In this document: positions 12,060 through 24,300 of the stretch, piece by piece | Numbering within the stretch: the stretch's first letter is position 1 | Layout of the letters: every line of letters begins with the position of its first letter | Source: Ampelocalamus luodianensis | Lineage: Eukaryota > Streptophyta > Magnoliopsida > Poales > Poaceae | Length of the DNA stretch: 64,000 bases | Direction of reading: 5' to 3' | Assembly (NCBI GenBank): GCA_036346255.1 | Contig: CM070633.1 | Span: forward strand, 22,754,001 to 22,818,000 | Notes under the pieces: generated by a model | Told to the model about the DNA's origin: nothing | Databases searched by the model: none | The model's input: only the letters and a program-made list of their open reading frames with translations | Made by a program: the position numbers and the translations under genes

Positions 12060-13018
12060 TGTAACATCCCCATTTTGGCTTGTGTTTCAAATGTAATAAA
12101 ATGAGGGTAAATTAAAACTTTTCCTTCATCCTTTTACTTTTGAAACTTTTCTGAAATTCTTGTAAAGGAATTTTGGGAAATTCAAAATCAAAATCCTCAA
12201 TTATCTCAAGTCAAAACCTTCTGGGTGAAATCTTGTGGCAAACCCTTGGTAATAATTTTTCCTGGGTTCTAGGGTGGCTTGGTAACACCTCTGAATTATT
12301 TCATAATTTTTGAAATTATTTGAAATATTTTAGAGGCAAGTCAAACCTTGGTCAAACCATCAAATAACCTTCTCGAATTTCTTGAGAAAATTTCAGTGCA
12401 CAAAACTACTAAAAATTTATCGAAGGTTAACCCTAAGGTAAGGAAGCTCCATTAAAATTTCATAATTTTTGGAGTTGATTTGATACCTCAATTAAATCCC
12501 CAAAAATCTCGCCTTAAATTCAAACTCGCACCGACATCGTTCCTCCGACCGACCAACCCCGAGCCGCTTGACTTGATCAAACCACCTAGCTGCACCGGCG
12601 CACGCACTCAGACTCGATCGCACCGCGCGCATCGCGAGCCGTCCGATTTAAATGTGCGCCCTGATTGTCGGAGCATTGGATCGCCGATTGCCCGTGTCGC
12701 CATGGACCCTTCGATCTCGATCCGACACGAGATCCACCCGCTTGTTTAAAAACCCGACCAACTTAGCGCACCTTGCTCGAGCCCCCTTGCGCGATGCCGT
12801 CCATTCCAAAACCAACGGCCGTGATTGAGCCACGTGTTCTTAGCGCGCGCGTAACGCCGCGTGGCCGTCCGATCCCGATCGAACGGCCGCGACCGCCCAC
12901 GCCGCCACGCCGCCGTTTCTTCTTCCCGTTGCGCGCCACCTACCCGCCGTCCAAGACGCCACCGCCGCCACTCCGCCTCAGAACGGCTACCCTGGGCGCG
13001 CCAAACCTCCTCCATCTC

Positions 13019-13026
13019 CTTATAAG
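13019..13026 (+). promoter_or_regulatory. TATA-like motif in R2 5' LTR
   Basis: TTATAAGC lies just before a CT-rich stretch (CACCCACCCTCC) and GC-rich leader, the arrangement of a plant core promoter. The matching motif in the 3' LTR is near 22341. The transcription start is not proven. Confidence 0.4.
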
Positions 13027-14930
13027 CTTCACCCACCCTCCTGTGCTCCCCTTTCCCTTCCTCCAGCCAACCCGCGAGCAAACCCGAAGCTCCCGCTTCG
13101 CCGAAAAGACCTCACCGCCGTTCTAGCTACTCCGTGGTTCTCGCCCTTCTCGGCCGCGTCACCAGAGCCTCACACCACCGAGCAGGAGCCGCCACCAATT
13201 TGGGGCCTCTCACCGTGGTGCCGCGGCGCGTCATCTTCCCAAAGTCGGCCGCCGCCGCCATTTCCGCCGCTTCTTCCTTCTCCGCCGAACCTCCATCGAT
13301 TCCTTTCGCCGTGAGCACCGCCGCCTCTCAACCTCTCGGATCACTCATTGGTGCTGGTTTGGTCCATGTGAGCCGCCGCGCGAGCCCGACAGGCCCGCTC
13401 GCCGCCGCTGGCCGCTCCGCTCATTCTCCGCCCTCCCCAACCCCGCTGTCATCTTCGCGGAACCCCGTGAGCTTAAGCACCTCTTTTCGCTTGCTGCCTC
13501 GCAGCCGTAGCCCCCTTCTCGGCCGCGCCGCCGTGCTCCATGGTCGCCGCCTCTCCGCCTTCCGAGCTCCCGGTCATGCCGCTGAGATCGTGATGACCGG
13601 CAGCTTTAGCCGCCACTCGCTCGCGCGGGATTAGCCTCGATGGCGTTGCCGCCGCCGCACGCTCCGCGCCCGCCGCCGCGCGCTGCCGTGCCGCTCTCGC
13701 CGCCACCGGTGCCGGCAGATGCGGAATAGCCGTGGATATCCATTTAGCCTTAATCAGCACGCCGAGCTCTCGCCGCGACGGCCGGCGATTCGGCGCGCAG
13801 ACGGCTCGTTGTCGCGCGAACGTGCGGTCATGCGCGACGTGGCTCTCGGTGGCCATCTGATCCGATCTCAAGGGCCCGAGTCGCCCACGTCGTTATGAGT
13901 TAGAAAACTTTCGTTTTGGCCAAGTCTCAAAAGAAAAATGTTAGTGTCTTCACGTTTTCATATCTTTGGCATTTTAGCTCCAAATTAGATGATTCCAATT
14001 TTGTTAGCTTCCTTGTAACTTGAAATTAAATAGAAAATAACTAGAGACCATGATAAAACCTGGAAAACAATTTTCAAAAATAATAAACAAGTGAACTTAA
14101 TACTGCTTTTTCGTAACTTTAGCAAACTTGTAAAATGCATAACTTTAATCTATAGATCATTTTGTATGAATCCAATTGGATTAGCTTCCACTGATAGTGT
14201 ATTTGCTAGGAAAATTGGTCTCACAAATTTTACTGTTTTTAGAAATCATAAGGATCTTATTTTAGTTTAATACCCTAAACAATTTAGACAAATCATAACT
14301 CTTTCAATATAACTCCAAATGACCTGAAATTTTATATGGCTCATCACTATACCAGTAGGTAGCTACCATAAAAATTTCAGCTTCAAAACCTTTCTAGAAA
14401 ATGTTTTTACAGTGCTAATTATGGTAGAAAATAGGTTTTAGAGAATATCTTTGCACCACAAATCCAAATTAGGTTTTTCCAGTTCCTATGTCTAGGTATA
14501 TTCGTATTCTATCTTGTGTATAAATTTCATTAGATTTGGATAATTTTAGCTTGCTCTTTGTTTAAGTGTTGCACGTCTTATTGGTTGTTTTCGCTCTTTC
14601 GCTTAGGATTCGATATTTATGTGAACCCCGAGAACGACCCTCGCAACAGCTTGAGCAACAGCAAGCAGGCAAGCAGTTTGATCATTTCCCATTTAATCCC
14701 ATTACTTTTAAAGTCTAATATTTTGTTTAACTTCTATGTATGCATTGCTATTTTGTTGATTAAATTGATTAGTAATCCTCTAGTTGCATAATCTGTAGGT
14801 AAATAAATATCCTCTACTACCTGAGCCTAGGTTATTTGCTGTGATTAGAGTTCGTTGGAGGGGCTCTTGTCACATAGTAGATTTTCGAATAAATATTGCT
14901 TAGCCATGCCTAGTATCGGTAGTATTGGGC

Positions 14931-14953
14931 GATCATCGACTTAGTCGGTGATC
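14931..14953 (+). other. Conserved LTR hairpin (R2 5' copy)
   Basis: GATCATCGAC, loop TTA, GTCGGTGATC forms a 10-bp stem with one G-U pair. The same position in R5 (34452-34474) and R8 (47718-47741) keeps pairing with different bases. The 3' LTR copy is 24268-24290. It follows the conserved TTAGCCATGC and precedes TTGATCACAC. Confidence 0.6.
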
Positions 14954-16276
14954 TTGATCACACAAATGCTATTATTATTCCATTATGTCCAACCCTTGTG
15001 TTTTACCAATTTGCAAATCAAAAACTGAAAACAAAAATTATATCTTGGCTTGGGCACAATGGTATGTTGGCGTGATCTGTTGGGTGTGATTGAATGGTGC
15101 CTAAGTCCCTAAGGACCGAAGTTACTTGTGCCATTGATCCAAGCAATTGTTGCGTGCTACTACACGAGGGGATATGGAACCTCTCTTGACTAAGTACTTT
15201 GGGAGGTGTTAATTATGAGCTGGTTGGTGGGTGTGTTCCTATGTGTGTGTGTTTGTGGTGTTGGAGGGAGCATTAGTAGACCGGTTAGGTCGCCTAATGT
15301 GTCCTTCTCCCGTGGGTTGGTGCTCTTAATTAGCATCGCCCATGGGAAAGCGCCTTGTTAGACTTAGCCATGCTCGCATACCAAAGGAAGTGTGCTAACC
15401 GTGGCTGGTGGAAAGACGGCCTATCGTGTGGGTACATTGGTACACCTGCAGGTTAAAACTATTCGAATAGCCTCGCCCTAGGTTATGGACACGCTTGGTT
15501 ATTTCCCGCAAGAACTAGACTACAACGTTTCAAAACTTAAACTTGACATGGGTGGTATGAAGGTACTTCATGCTATTGTTGTGGTGACTATGGGTTAGTC
15601 ACTTCTAGGTTGGTGTTGTTCCTATCTATTGTTATTATTGTCTCTCTTTATTTGAACAATAAAAGTTAATTGCAAACTTGCTTTGAATCTATTACCTTAT
15701 TGCAAATGAAAACTTGCTTTATGCTCGAAAACAAGTTCAGAGCCTCATCCACTTAAATAAAGCTGCATGTAGTTAATTATAGTTCGTTATCTCACACGTC
15801 AGTTTTGCGAGTACAAAAACAAGTTTTGTACTCATCCGCTTGCTTAATATTAATTGTTGCAGGGAAGAAGGTGAGCCCCAAGGGCCTCACTTTTGTGAGC
15901 TGTGTTATGCGCTGTTTGGGACGATTAGCTTGGCGGTCGGTTGGTTGCCTTGTAGGTGAAAGGCACACCGATTGGCTTTTGTTTATAGCCATCTTATGGC
16001 CATTTTGCTTCATTGTGTATTTACTTATTTGTATGTCTTTTGGCGGTCGGCCTCTCTTTTGTACTAAGTCTCTTTATATTATCTATATCTTTTAAGTTAT
16101 CGCTTTTGCTTCGGCTCTATGTGTATGAATGGAATTGATGCATAATTTTGTAACAGGTGTGTATACTGCACTCGGGAAGTATACATATCTCGAGGCTTGG
16201 TCTATTTGATTTGTCTCGTTAGGACCAAGTGGATGGTTAAACAAGACAAGCCGAATAAACCGGGTCCTCACAAAGT

Positions 16277-16288
16277 TGGTATCGAGCC
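16277..16288 (+). other. R2 primer binding site
   Basis: TGGTATCGAGCC begins four bases after the 5' LTR end (spacer AAGT). It fits the initiator Met tRNA primer site apart from one missing A in the CAG. It primes minus-strand DNA synthesis. Confidence 0.82.
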
Positions 16289-17023
16289 ATTCCAACCGTA
16301 GTAACCCAAGCTTGGTCGTCCTTAGGATATTTTGAAAACCTTATTTTCAAAGTATCAAATGGTTTATGGAAGCTTAAGTAAGTTCTCGACTTTACCCTTA
16401 CCTATCCTAGCTTTTTCTCTCATCTTGCTCTAATTTATGCTAAAAGTTGTTTTCTCTCCTTCCCTCCAAATATAGTTGTTATCGACACTGGGTTTTGGGG
16501 ACCAATGAGTTTGGCAAATTGAAGTGTTAGCTGCCCTCTACAAGGTTTTGAAGCTCCGGTTGAAGATTTCAATTAGAGGCTTGGATGCAAATCTGGACAG
16601 CGATCATTCAATTTCCGGACAGCAGGCTCAAAGGTTCTAAATAGGGTAGAAAATGAGAGGTTAATCAACTAAAACTTGTGGGAATAAATGGGTAAGACGT
16701 GAATCTAGTTAGCTAAGTATCTAACGTTATTTTTATCGCTTTAACCTTGATCTTGAGTAGTGTTAGACTTGTTGCAAGGTGCTGAAATTTTTATCTTCTC
16801 ACACCATTACTCGTTCATTCAATACGGGTTAATGGCATTAGGGAGTTGAACTGTGGTTTGAGTTTCCTTGCGGTTTTGGAGCTTCTTTGGAAACATTTAA
16901 AGTGTGTTTACTTGTTGTTCTTAGCTTTAGGTTAGGTGATATCTCATTCCCTAATCGTTAGTTTTTCGCTTTCATCAACTTCTAGTATTAGTGCTTGGGT
17001 TTCAACCCAAATTTCTTGAACTG
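16289..17023 (+). other. R2 untranslated leader
   Basis: About 735 bp between the primer site and gag. It is AT-rich, with no credible coding frame and no match to the extra coding region seen upstream of gag in R1. It would hold the packaging signal; none can be recognised by eye. Confidence 0.55.
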
Positions 17024-17990
17024 TGATGGTGGAGGTACTCGTAGCGGCCGTGGTCGAGAACCGTTTGGATGAGGAGCTCCCGCCTCCTCCGACCATGGTG
17101 AGGTCCTTCTTCAGATCGAGCGCAACCGCTCGAGAGGACAGAGGGTCTCGCCGATGTTATTGCGCGTAACACCTCCGCCTCTGCCGGTGCCTCGTGATCC
17201 GGCAAGCGGGTGGACATCGCCTCGTGGGGTTTGGTTGAAGTTTCTTCGCACTCGGCCCCACGCTTTCCGTGTCGAGGACCCATTGGACGCGGATGACTGG
17301 TTGCGCGCCGTCGAGCGTAAGCTCGACGCTGCTCGATGCTCGACCAGATAGGCACTTTGCCTCCCATCACCGCAGGGGCGACTCTCCCGTGGGAGAACTT
17401 CTGGCCATGCAGCCCGCCGCCACGCTGCCTCTTGGGATGAGTTCGGACGGCGTTCGTCGAGCTCACATCCTCGCCGGCTTAATGAAGTCAAGAAGAAGGA
17501 GTTTCGCGCCAAGCAAGGGCGTATTCAGGTGATGGAGTGCACTGCACGAGTTCAACCACTTGGCTCGTTATGCTCCATCCGAGGTGGCCACCGATGAGAC
17601 CAAGCAGAGAAGTTCATGGAGGGCTTGTCTCGAGGAGCCGCAAGACAAGCTCTCCATTGTGGACTTTGTCGACTTTCGTGCCTTGGTGGACAAGGCCATT
17701 GTTGCCGAGCACAAGGCGAAGGCGCTGGCGAGTCCCGCAGCACAAGTGGGAGGCCCAACGTGCCGCACAGCCGCCTCTCTCGTCCCGTGTCGGGCCTACC
17801 CGAGGCCCGCTCGTGGCTTCACTACCACCGAGGCCGCCAAACACCAGCCTCGCCTCCGCAGCCGTGCCCCGCCACGCGCGCTGCGAACCAGCAGGTGGCC
17901 CCGCAATCCGCCGCCCGGTCACTTGCCGTGCAACCGGAAGGGCATTATGCCAATATTTGCCCTAACAGATCGAGCGCCCTCGCCCCAATG
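17024..17990 (+). pseudogene. gag: R2 gag with zinc knuckle, frame-broken
   Basis: Gag homology starts near ATG 17024 and continues with ENRLDEELPPPPTM. A capsid-like part follows with DPLDADDWLRAVERKLDAAR (about 17275-17335, two frames), ARYAPSEVATDE, LSIVDFVDF and LVDKAIVAEHKAKAL (17560-17730). A zinc knuckle near 17921-17963 shows CNRK and GHYANICP in adjacent frames. Several single-base frame changes break it. Gag is the structural particle protein; protease follows. Confidence 0.78.
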
Positions 17991-18084
17991 GAGGACGCGC
18001 GGGGAGGTGGTCCTCCCGAGATCGAAGGTTGTCCCGCTACCCAAGGCGGGTAGTGGCCGCGTCAACCTCATCTCCGCGAGGAGG

Positions 18085-18440
18085 CACAGAGGCCCCGACG
18101 CCGTGTTGGGTACCCTTTCTGCTAACTCTTTCCCCCGCTCAGCTTTGTTTGATTCAAAGCATCTCATTCGCTTGTTTTCAGTCTTTGCCGCTGTGGGAGG
18201 TCTTCTTTACTCCATTGTTGGTCCCACGCTCATTCGCCTCGGTTCGGAGATGAGAGCTCACCGAGTGTAGGGATGTCCTGTTGAGATAGAAGGGGTAGGA
18301 TTCTTGGCAAACCTTATCCTCCTTCGATCGGCGAGCTTAGATGTAATCCTAGGCATGGATTGGTTGTCTCAAGACATGGGACAAATTGATTGCGCTAGGA
18401 GGCTCATCTACCTCACCATCCTTCTCGCGAGCAAGTTCGC
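18085..18440 (+). pseudogene. pol: R2 aspartic protease, active site damaged
   Basis: Plus-strand pieces in retropepsin order: DAVLGTLSANSFPRSALFDS (about 18098-18157), then FLANLILLRSASLDVILGMD and WLSQDMGQIDCA (18304-18395). The residues after Phe-Asp-Ser read KHLIRLF through a frame change, so the catalytic triad and the ASHSF block are not intact. The cleaved products would be gag and the pol enzymes. Confidence 0.72.
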
Positions 18441-18599
18441 GGCCGGTTGTGGTCCGCATCTCTTCGCGCCGAAGCGAAGCCACTCCGATATTGGTGAAGT
18501 CCTGGTGTGTGACTTTGTTGATGTCTTCCCGACGACCTTCCGTGGATGCCACCATTCGAGACCTCGAGTTTGTCATTGAGTTGGTTCCTGCATCGCCGA

Positions 18600-19430
18600 T
18601 TTCAAAGAGGCCTTCTGGATGGACCCGCTTGAGTTGGTGGAGTTGAAGAAGCGGTGGGTGAGCTTCAAGAGAAGGGTTTCATCCGCCTAAGCTCATCTCC
18701 TTGGGGATGCTCAGCAATCTTTGTCCCAAAAGGACAAGACGCCGACATGTGCGTTGATTACCGCCCACTTAATGAAGTAACGTAAAGAACAAGTACCCTT
18801 TGCCTCGTATCGATGATCTCTTCGATCAATTAATCGAGCTCGAGTTTTCTCCAAGATTGATCTGAGAGTGGATATCATCAGTTCGGATTCGACCCGAGGA
18901 TATTCCAAAGACGGCTTTTTCTACGTTATGGCTTGTACGAGTATACCGTCATGTCATTCGGCTTAACCAATGCTCCGGCCTTGTTCATGAACCTCATGAA
19001 TTCGGTGTTCATGGAGTATTTGGATAGGTTCGTTGTGGTCTTCATCGATGATATCCTTATCTACTCCAAGAGCGATGAGGAACACGCCGAGCATCTGAGG
19101 CTTGTGTTGGGAAGGCTTCGTGAGCTCCAGCTGTATGCAAAGTTCAGCAAGTGCACATTTTGGTTGAAGGAAGTAGCCTTCTTAGGCCATATTCTTTCAG
19201 CAGAGGCGAGGCGTGATCCTAGCAAGATCGCGATGTGCTTTCTCGAGTCACCCACTTCGTCACCGGTTCGTAGTTTTCTTGGTTTAGCGGGATACTATCG
19301 CCGCTTTATCGAGAACTTCTCCAAGATAGCGAAGCCGATGATGGAGTTGCTCAAGAAGGACAAGAAGTTCTCGTGGTCCGCCGATTGCAGGAAAGTTTCA
19401 AGCGCTTTAAGAAGCGATTGACCACCGCTC
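18600..19430 (+). pseudogene. pol: R2 reverse transcriptase, frame-broken
   Basis: The N-terminal part (about 18630-18790) has GELQEKGFIRLSSSPWGCSA and MCVDYRPLNEVT. The palm and thumb from 18933 read in one frame: YTVMSFGLTNAPALFMNLMN, the catalytic FIDD at 19041-19052, then LYAKFSKCTFWLKEVAFLGH and RSFLGLAGYYRRFIENFSK. The fingers region near 18790-18930 is interrupted by frame changes. The catalytic box is intact. Confidence 0.85.
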
Positions 19431-19800
19431 CCGCTCTTGTCCTCCCGGCGTCCGCCGAAGCTTCGATATCTTTTGTGACGCTTCGCCGAGGCCTCGGTTG
19501 TGTCCTTATGCAAGAAGGCAAGGTAGTGGCCTATGCATCAAGGCAATTGAGACCTCATGAACTCAACTATCCTACCCATGACTTGAGTTAGCACGTGATC
19601 CATGCACTTAAGATTTGGCGACATTACCTAATCGGTAATCGCTGTGAAGTGTATTCGGATCACAAAAGCTTAAAGTATTTATTCACCCAACCGATCTGAA
19701 CCTCGTGCAAAGAGATGGTTGGAGTTGATCAAGGACTATGACATGGGTATTCACTACCATCGGGCAAGGCCAATGTCGCTATGATGCGCTTAGTCGCAAA
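19395..19800 (+). pseudogene. pol: R2 RNase H, frame-broken
   Basis: RNase H follows the reverse transcriptase: RGLGCVLMQEGKVVAYASRQ, LNYPTHDL, then a stop, then ALKIWRHYLIGNRCEVYSDH and KSLKYLFTQ, and finally Y.HRAR in another frame. The first catalytic Asp near 19475-19485 is blurred by an indel (FVTLRRG replaces the usual Asp-containing segment). A stop at 19591 splits the domain. Confidence 0.8.
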
Positions 19801-19829
19801 GCGCATTGCAATGCATTGATGCTCCAAGA

Positions 19830-21152
19830 GCCTCAGCCCCTTCTTCTGGAGGAGTTTCAGCGTCTCAACTTGGGTTTGGTTGAGCATGGTTCCCTTGCTG
19901 CCTTGGTTGTACAGCCAACCTTGGTGGATCGGATCAGGTCTGCTCAGCAGTCAGATGTTGGAGTGAACCGCATCAAGGAAAATGTCAAGAATGGAACAGC
20001 CAAGTGCTTCTCCGAAGATGAGCTCGGTGTCGTGAGGTTCGCAACGCCTTGTGGTTCCAAAGGACATGGAGTTGCGGATTCGATCCTCCAAGCCCACGAT
20101 TCCTCGTTATCCATTCATCCCGGCCACGAAGATGTACCAGATCTTCGCCGAGATTTTGGTGGACCCGAATGAAGAGGGAGATCGCAAGGTTCGCGTCGAG
20201 CGCGACGCGGTGTCGTCGTGTCAAGGCCGAGCATCAGCGCCCAGCGGGATTGCTTCAGCCCTTGCCCATTCCGGAGTGGAAGTGGGATTCGGTCGGGATG
20301 GATTTTATCACTCGCCTACCTAGATCACCGAGGGGCAATGATGCCATTTGGGTTATCATTGACCGGTTGACGAAAGTGGCGCATTTTCTTCCAGTCAAGA
20401 CCAAGATTCGTACCGGTCACCTTGCGGAGCTCTATATCGCCAGGATAGTGAGCTTGCATGGTGTCAAGACGATCATTTCGATCGTGGTTCCATCTTCACT
20501 TCTAGCTCGCATAGCTTACAAGAAGCTATGGGAACTCGTCTTTCTTTCAAAGACCGCATATCACCCCAAACGGATGGTGCATCGAGAGGGTCAACTAAGT
20601 ATTAGAGGACATGTCTGCGAGCTTGTGTCCTTTCTTATGGGAAGCATTGGGAGAAGTGCTTGCCATTCGCCGAAGTTTTCTTACAACAACGCTTTCTAAG
20701 CTGGCCTCGCATGGCACCATTTGAGGCCTTATACGGAGAAAGTGTAGGACCCGTTGAATCGGTCTCGAGACCGTGAAAGACCTTTCTTTGGCGGACTCGA
20801 TTAATGAGGCCGAGGTCAAGTCCAGCTCATTCGTGATCGCTCACGCACAGCTCAATCCAGGCCAAAGAGCTATGCGGACCGCCGTCGTCGTGAGTTGAGC
20901 TTTGAGCCCAATGACTTCGTTTATCTCAAGGTTTCTCCTCTGAAAGGTCACCAGCGTTTTGGTGTCCAGGGCAAGTTAGCTCCTCGATATGTCGGTCCAT
21001 ACCGTATTATCGAGAAGAAGGGAGCTGTTGCCTACAAGTTGGAGTTGCCTGCTGCACTGGTGGGGGTACATGATGTGTTTCATGTGTCCCAGCTAAAGAA
21101 GTGCCTCCGTGTTCCAACAGAGGAAGCTCCGTTGGAGACTCTTGATGTTTAG
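19830..21152 (+). pseudogene. pol: R2 integrase, frame-broken
   Basis: The N-terminal part (19838-20160) has LVVQPTLVDRIRSAQQSD and an HPG zinc-binding segment near 20115. The core (20160-20700) has VKAEHQ in one frame, WKWDSVGMDFITRLPRSP, AIWVIIDRLTKVAHFLPVK and LYIARIVSLHG. The second catalytic Asp region is out of frame, and the Glu region reads HREGQL. The GPY/F C-terminal module is intact from 20895: VYLKVSPLKGHQRFGVQGKL, PRYVGPYRI and HDVFHVSQLKKCLRVP. The frame stops at an in-frame TAG (21150-21152). Confidence 0.85.
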
Positions 21153-21350
21153 GAAGATTTGACCTATCGCGAGCACCCTGTTCGCATACTCGAGGAGGCT
21201 GAGCGAAGAACAAGGAACAAGACCATCAAGTTCCTTAAAGTTCAGTGGTCGAACCATTCCGAGGATGAGGCTACATGGGAACGAGAAGATCGCCTCGTGC
21301 GCACTACCCCTCTTTCTTTTCCGAGTGAACCAAATCTCGGGACGAGATTT
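21153..21350 (+). pseudogene. pol: R2 chromodomain behind an in-frame TAG
   Basis: This is the direct in-frame continuation of integrase after one TAG. It reads DLTYREHPVRILEEAERRTR then KTIKFLKVQWSNHSEDEATW and ERED, a chromodomain with the acidic and aromatic positions of the integrase-linked chromovirus type. R8 has Gln (CAG) at the position of the stop. The last residues shift frame. The domain is thought to target insertion into heterochromatin. Confidence 0.85.
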
Positions 21351-21354
21351 TTGT

Positions 21355-21366
21355 AAGGGGGGGAGG
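21355..21366 (+). other. R2 polypurine tract
   Basis: AAGGGGGGGAGG lies three bases before the 3' LTR. It is the plus-strand primer and is the counterpart of the tracts in R1, R6, R8 and R9. Confidence 0.85.
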
Positions 21367-21368
21367 TT

Positions 21369-24300
21369 TGTAACATCCTCATTTTGGCTTGTGTTTCAAA
21401 TGTAATAAAATGAGGGTAAATTAAAACTTTTCCTTCATCCTTTTACTTTTGAAACTTTTCTGAAATTCTTGTAAAGGAATTTTGGGAAATTCAAAATCAA
21501 AATCCTCAATTATCTCAAGTCAAAACCTCTGGGTGAAATCTTGGCAAACCCTTGGTAATAATTTTTCCTGGGTTCTAGGGTGGCTTGGTAACACCTCTGA
21601 ATTATTTCATAATTTTTGGAAATTATTTGAAATATTTTAGAGGCAAGTCAAACCTTGGTCAAACCACTGAAATAACCTTCTGGAATTTCTTGAGAAAATT
21701 TCAGTGCACAAAAACCTCTGAAAAATTTATGGAAGGTTAACCCTAAGGTCAGGAAGCTCCAGTTAAAATTTCATAATTTTTGGAGTTGATTTGATACCTC
21801 AATTAAATCCCCAAAAATCTCAGTTCTTAAATTCAAACTCAGACCTGACACTGTTCCTCCGACCGGACCCAACCCCGAGCCGCTTGACTTGATCAAACCA
21901 CCTAGCTGCACCGGCGCACCAGACTCAGACTCGCACCGCACCGGTGCATCGCGAGCCGTCCGATTTAAAATGTGCGGCCCAGATTGCTGGAGCATTCGGA
22001 CTGCCGATTGCCCCTGTCGGCATGGACCATTCGATCTCGATCCGACGGTCGAGATCCACCCGTTTGTTTAAAAACCCGACCAACTTAGCGCACTGCTCGA
22101 GCCCTTGCGCGATGCCGCCCATTCCAAAACCAACGGCCGTGATTGAGCCACGTGTTCTTAGCGGCGCTGCGAACGCGTGGGCGTCCGATCCCGATCGAAC
22201 GGCCGCGACCGCCCACGCCGCCACGCCACGTTTCTTCTTCCCGTTGCGCCGCCACCTACCTCGCCGTCACGCCGCCACCGCCTGGCGGCACTCACCGCCG
22301 CAACGGCTACCTCAGCCGCGCCTGCACTCCTCCACCTCCTTATAAGCTTCACCCACCCTCCCGTGCTCCCCTTTCCCTTCCTCCGGCTCAACCGCGAGCA
22401 AACCCGAGCTCCCACTTGCCGAAAAGACCTCACCGCCCGTTCTAGCTACTCCGGTGGTTCTCGCTCCTTCTCGGCGCACCACTGGAGCCTCACACCACCG
22501 GAGCAGGCGCCGCCAATTTGGGGCCTCCTCACTGTGGTGCTGCGCGGTCATCTTCCCAAAGTCGGCCGCCGCCATTTCCGCCGCTTCTCCTTCCCAGTGA
22601 ACCTCCATCTCGATTTCTTTGCCGTGAGCACCGCCGCCCTTTGAACCTCTCTCGATCACTCATTGGTGCTGGTTTGGTCCACTGTGGAGCCGTCGCTAGT
22701 GAGCCCGATTGCGCCCCGCCGCCGTCGCCGGGCTGCTCCGCTCATTCTCCGTCCTCCCCAACCCCGCCGTCATCTTCGTGAACCCCGTGAGCTTAAGCAC
22801 CTCTCTTTTCGCTTTGCGCCCGTAGTCGTAGCCCCTTCTCGCCGCACCGCCGTGCTCCATGGTCGCCGCCGACTCTCCGGCCTTCCCAGAGCTCCCGGTC
22901 ATGTCGTTGAGATCGATGACTGAAGTAGCTTAGCCGTCACTCGCTCGCGGGATTAGCCTCGATGGCGTTGCTGCCGCGCACGCCCTCCGCCCGCCGCTGC
23001 GCCGCGTCGGCCGTCTCGCCGCCGCCACGGTGCGGCGCAGATGCGGAATAGCCGTGGGTATCCATTTAGTTTGTCCGGCCGCCGAGCTCCCTCGCCGCGA
23101 CGAGCCCGGCGATCTCGCCGCGCGACGCTCGTTGTCGAGCGAACCGTGCCGGGTCATGCGCGACGTGGCTCTCGGGTGGCCGTCGATCTGATCTCAAGGG
23201 CCTGAGTCGCCCACGTCGTTATGAGTTAGAAAACTTTCGTTTTGGCCAAGTCTCAAAACAGTAAAAATGTTAGTGTCTTCACGTTTTCATATCTTTGTCA
23301 TTTTAGCTCCAAATTAGATGATTCCATTTTGTTAGCTTCCTTGTAACTTGAACTTAAATAGAAAAATAACTAGAGACCATGATAAAACCTGGAAAACCAT
23401 TTTCAAAAATAATAAACAAGTGAACTTAATACTGTTTTTCAGAACATTAGCAAACTTGTAAAATGCATAACTTTTAATCTATAGATCATTTTTGTATGAA
23501 TCCAATTGGATTAGCTTCCACTGATAGTGTATTTGCTAGGAAAATTGGTCTCACAAATTTTACTATTTTTAGAAATCATATGGATCATATTTTAGTTTAA
23601 TACCCTAAACAATTTAGACAAATCATAACTCTTTCAATATAACTCCAAATGACCTTAAATTTTATATGGCTCATCACTATACGAGTAGGTAGCTACCATA
23701 AAAATTTCAGCTTCAAAATCTTTCTAGAAAATGTTTTTGCTACAGTGCTAATTATGGTCGAAAATAGGTTTTTAGAGAATATCTTTTGCACCACAAATCC
23801 AAATTAGGTTTTTCCAGTTCCTATGTCTAGGTATATTCGTATTCTACATTGTGTATAAATTTTGTCGCATTTGGATAATTTTGGCTTGCTCTTTTGTTTA
23901 AGTGTTGCACGTCTTATTGGTTGTTTTCGCTCTTTCGCTTAGGATTCGATATTTGCGGTAACCCTGAGAACGACCCTCCGCAACAGTTTGAGCAACAGCA
24001 AGCAGGCAAGCATTTTGATCATTTCCCATTTAATCCCATTACTTTTAAAGTCTAATATTTTGTTTAACTTCTATGTATGCATTGCTATTTTGTTGATTAA
24101 ATTGATTAGTAATCCTCTAGTTGCATAATCTGTAGGTAAATAAATATCCTCTACTACCTGAGCCTAGGTTATTTGCTGTGATTAGAGTTCGTTGGAGGGG
24201 CTCTTGTCACATAGTAGATTTTCGAATAAATATTGCTTAGCCATGCCTAGTATCGGTAGTATTGGGCGATCATCGACTTAGTCGGTGATCTTGATCACAC

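Larger units (their letters stand above)
12060..16272 (+). repeat. R2 5' LTR
   Basis: A 4,213-bp LTR that starts TGTAACATCC and ends GGGTCCTCACA, repeated at 21369-25620. Its first kilobase is AT-rich. It then has a very GC-rich block (about 12530-13870) with a TATA-like motif at 13019-13026, followed by about 2.4 kb of AT-rich sequence with conserved hairpins (14931-14953, 15271-15299) and the palindrome CTATTCGAATAG at 15459-15470. The long frames in the GC-rich block are Pro/Ser/Arg/Ala-rich, differ between the two LTR copies and are not believable genes. Confidence 0.93.

Noticed and set aside
13134..13634. 166-residue frame in the R2 5' LTR GC-rich block (and similar ones at 22177-22923, 32357-32928, 48906-49506)
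   Set aside because: Pro/Ser/Arg/Ala-rich frames from GC-rich DNA; the frame is not conserved between the two LTRs of the same element.
15242..15252. Short TG microsatellite in R2 LTRs
   Set aside because: Only a few units, present in both copies; no further significance seen.
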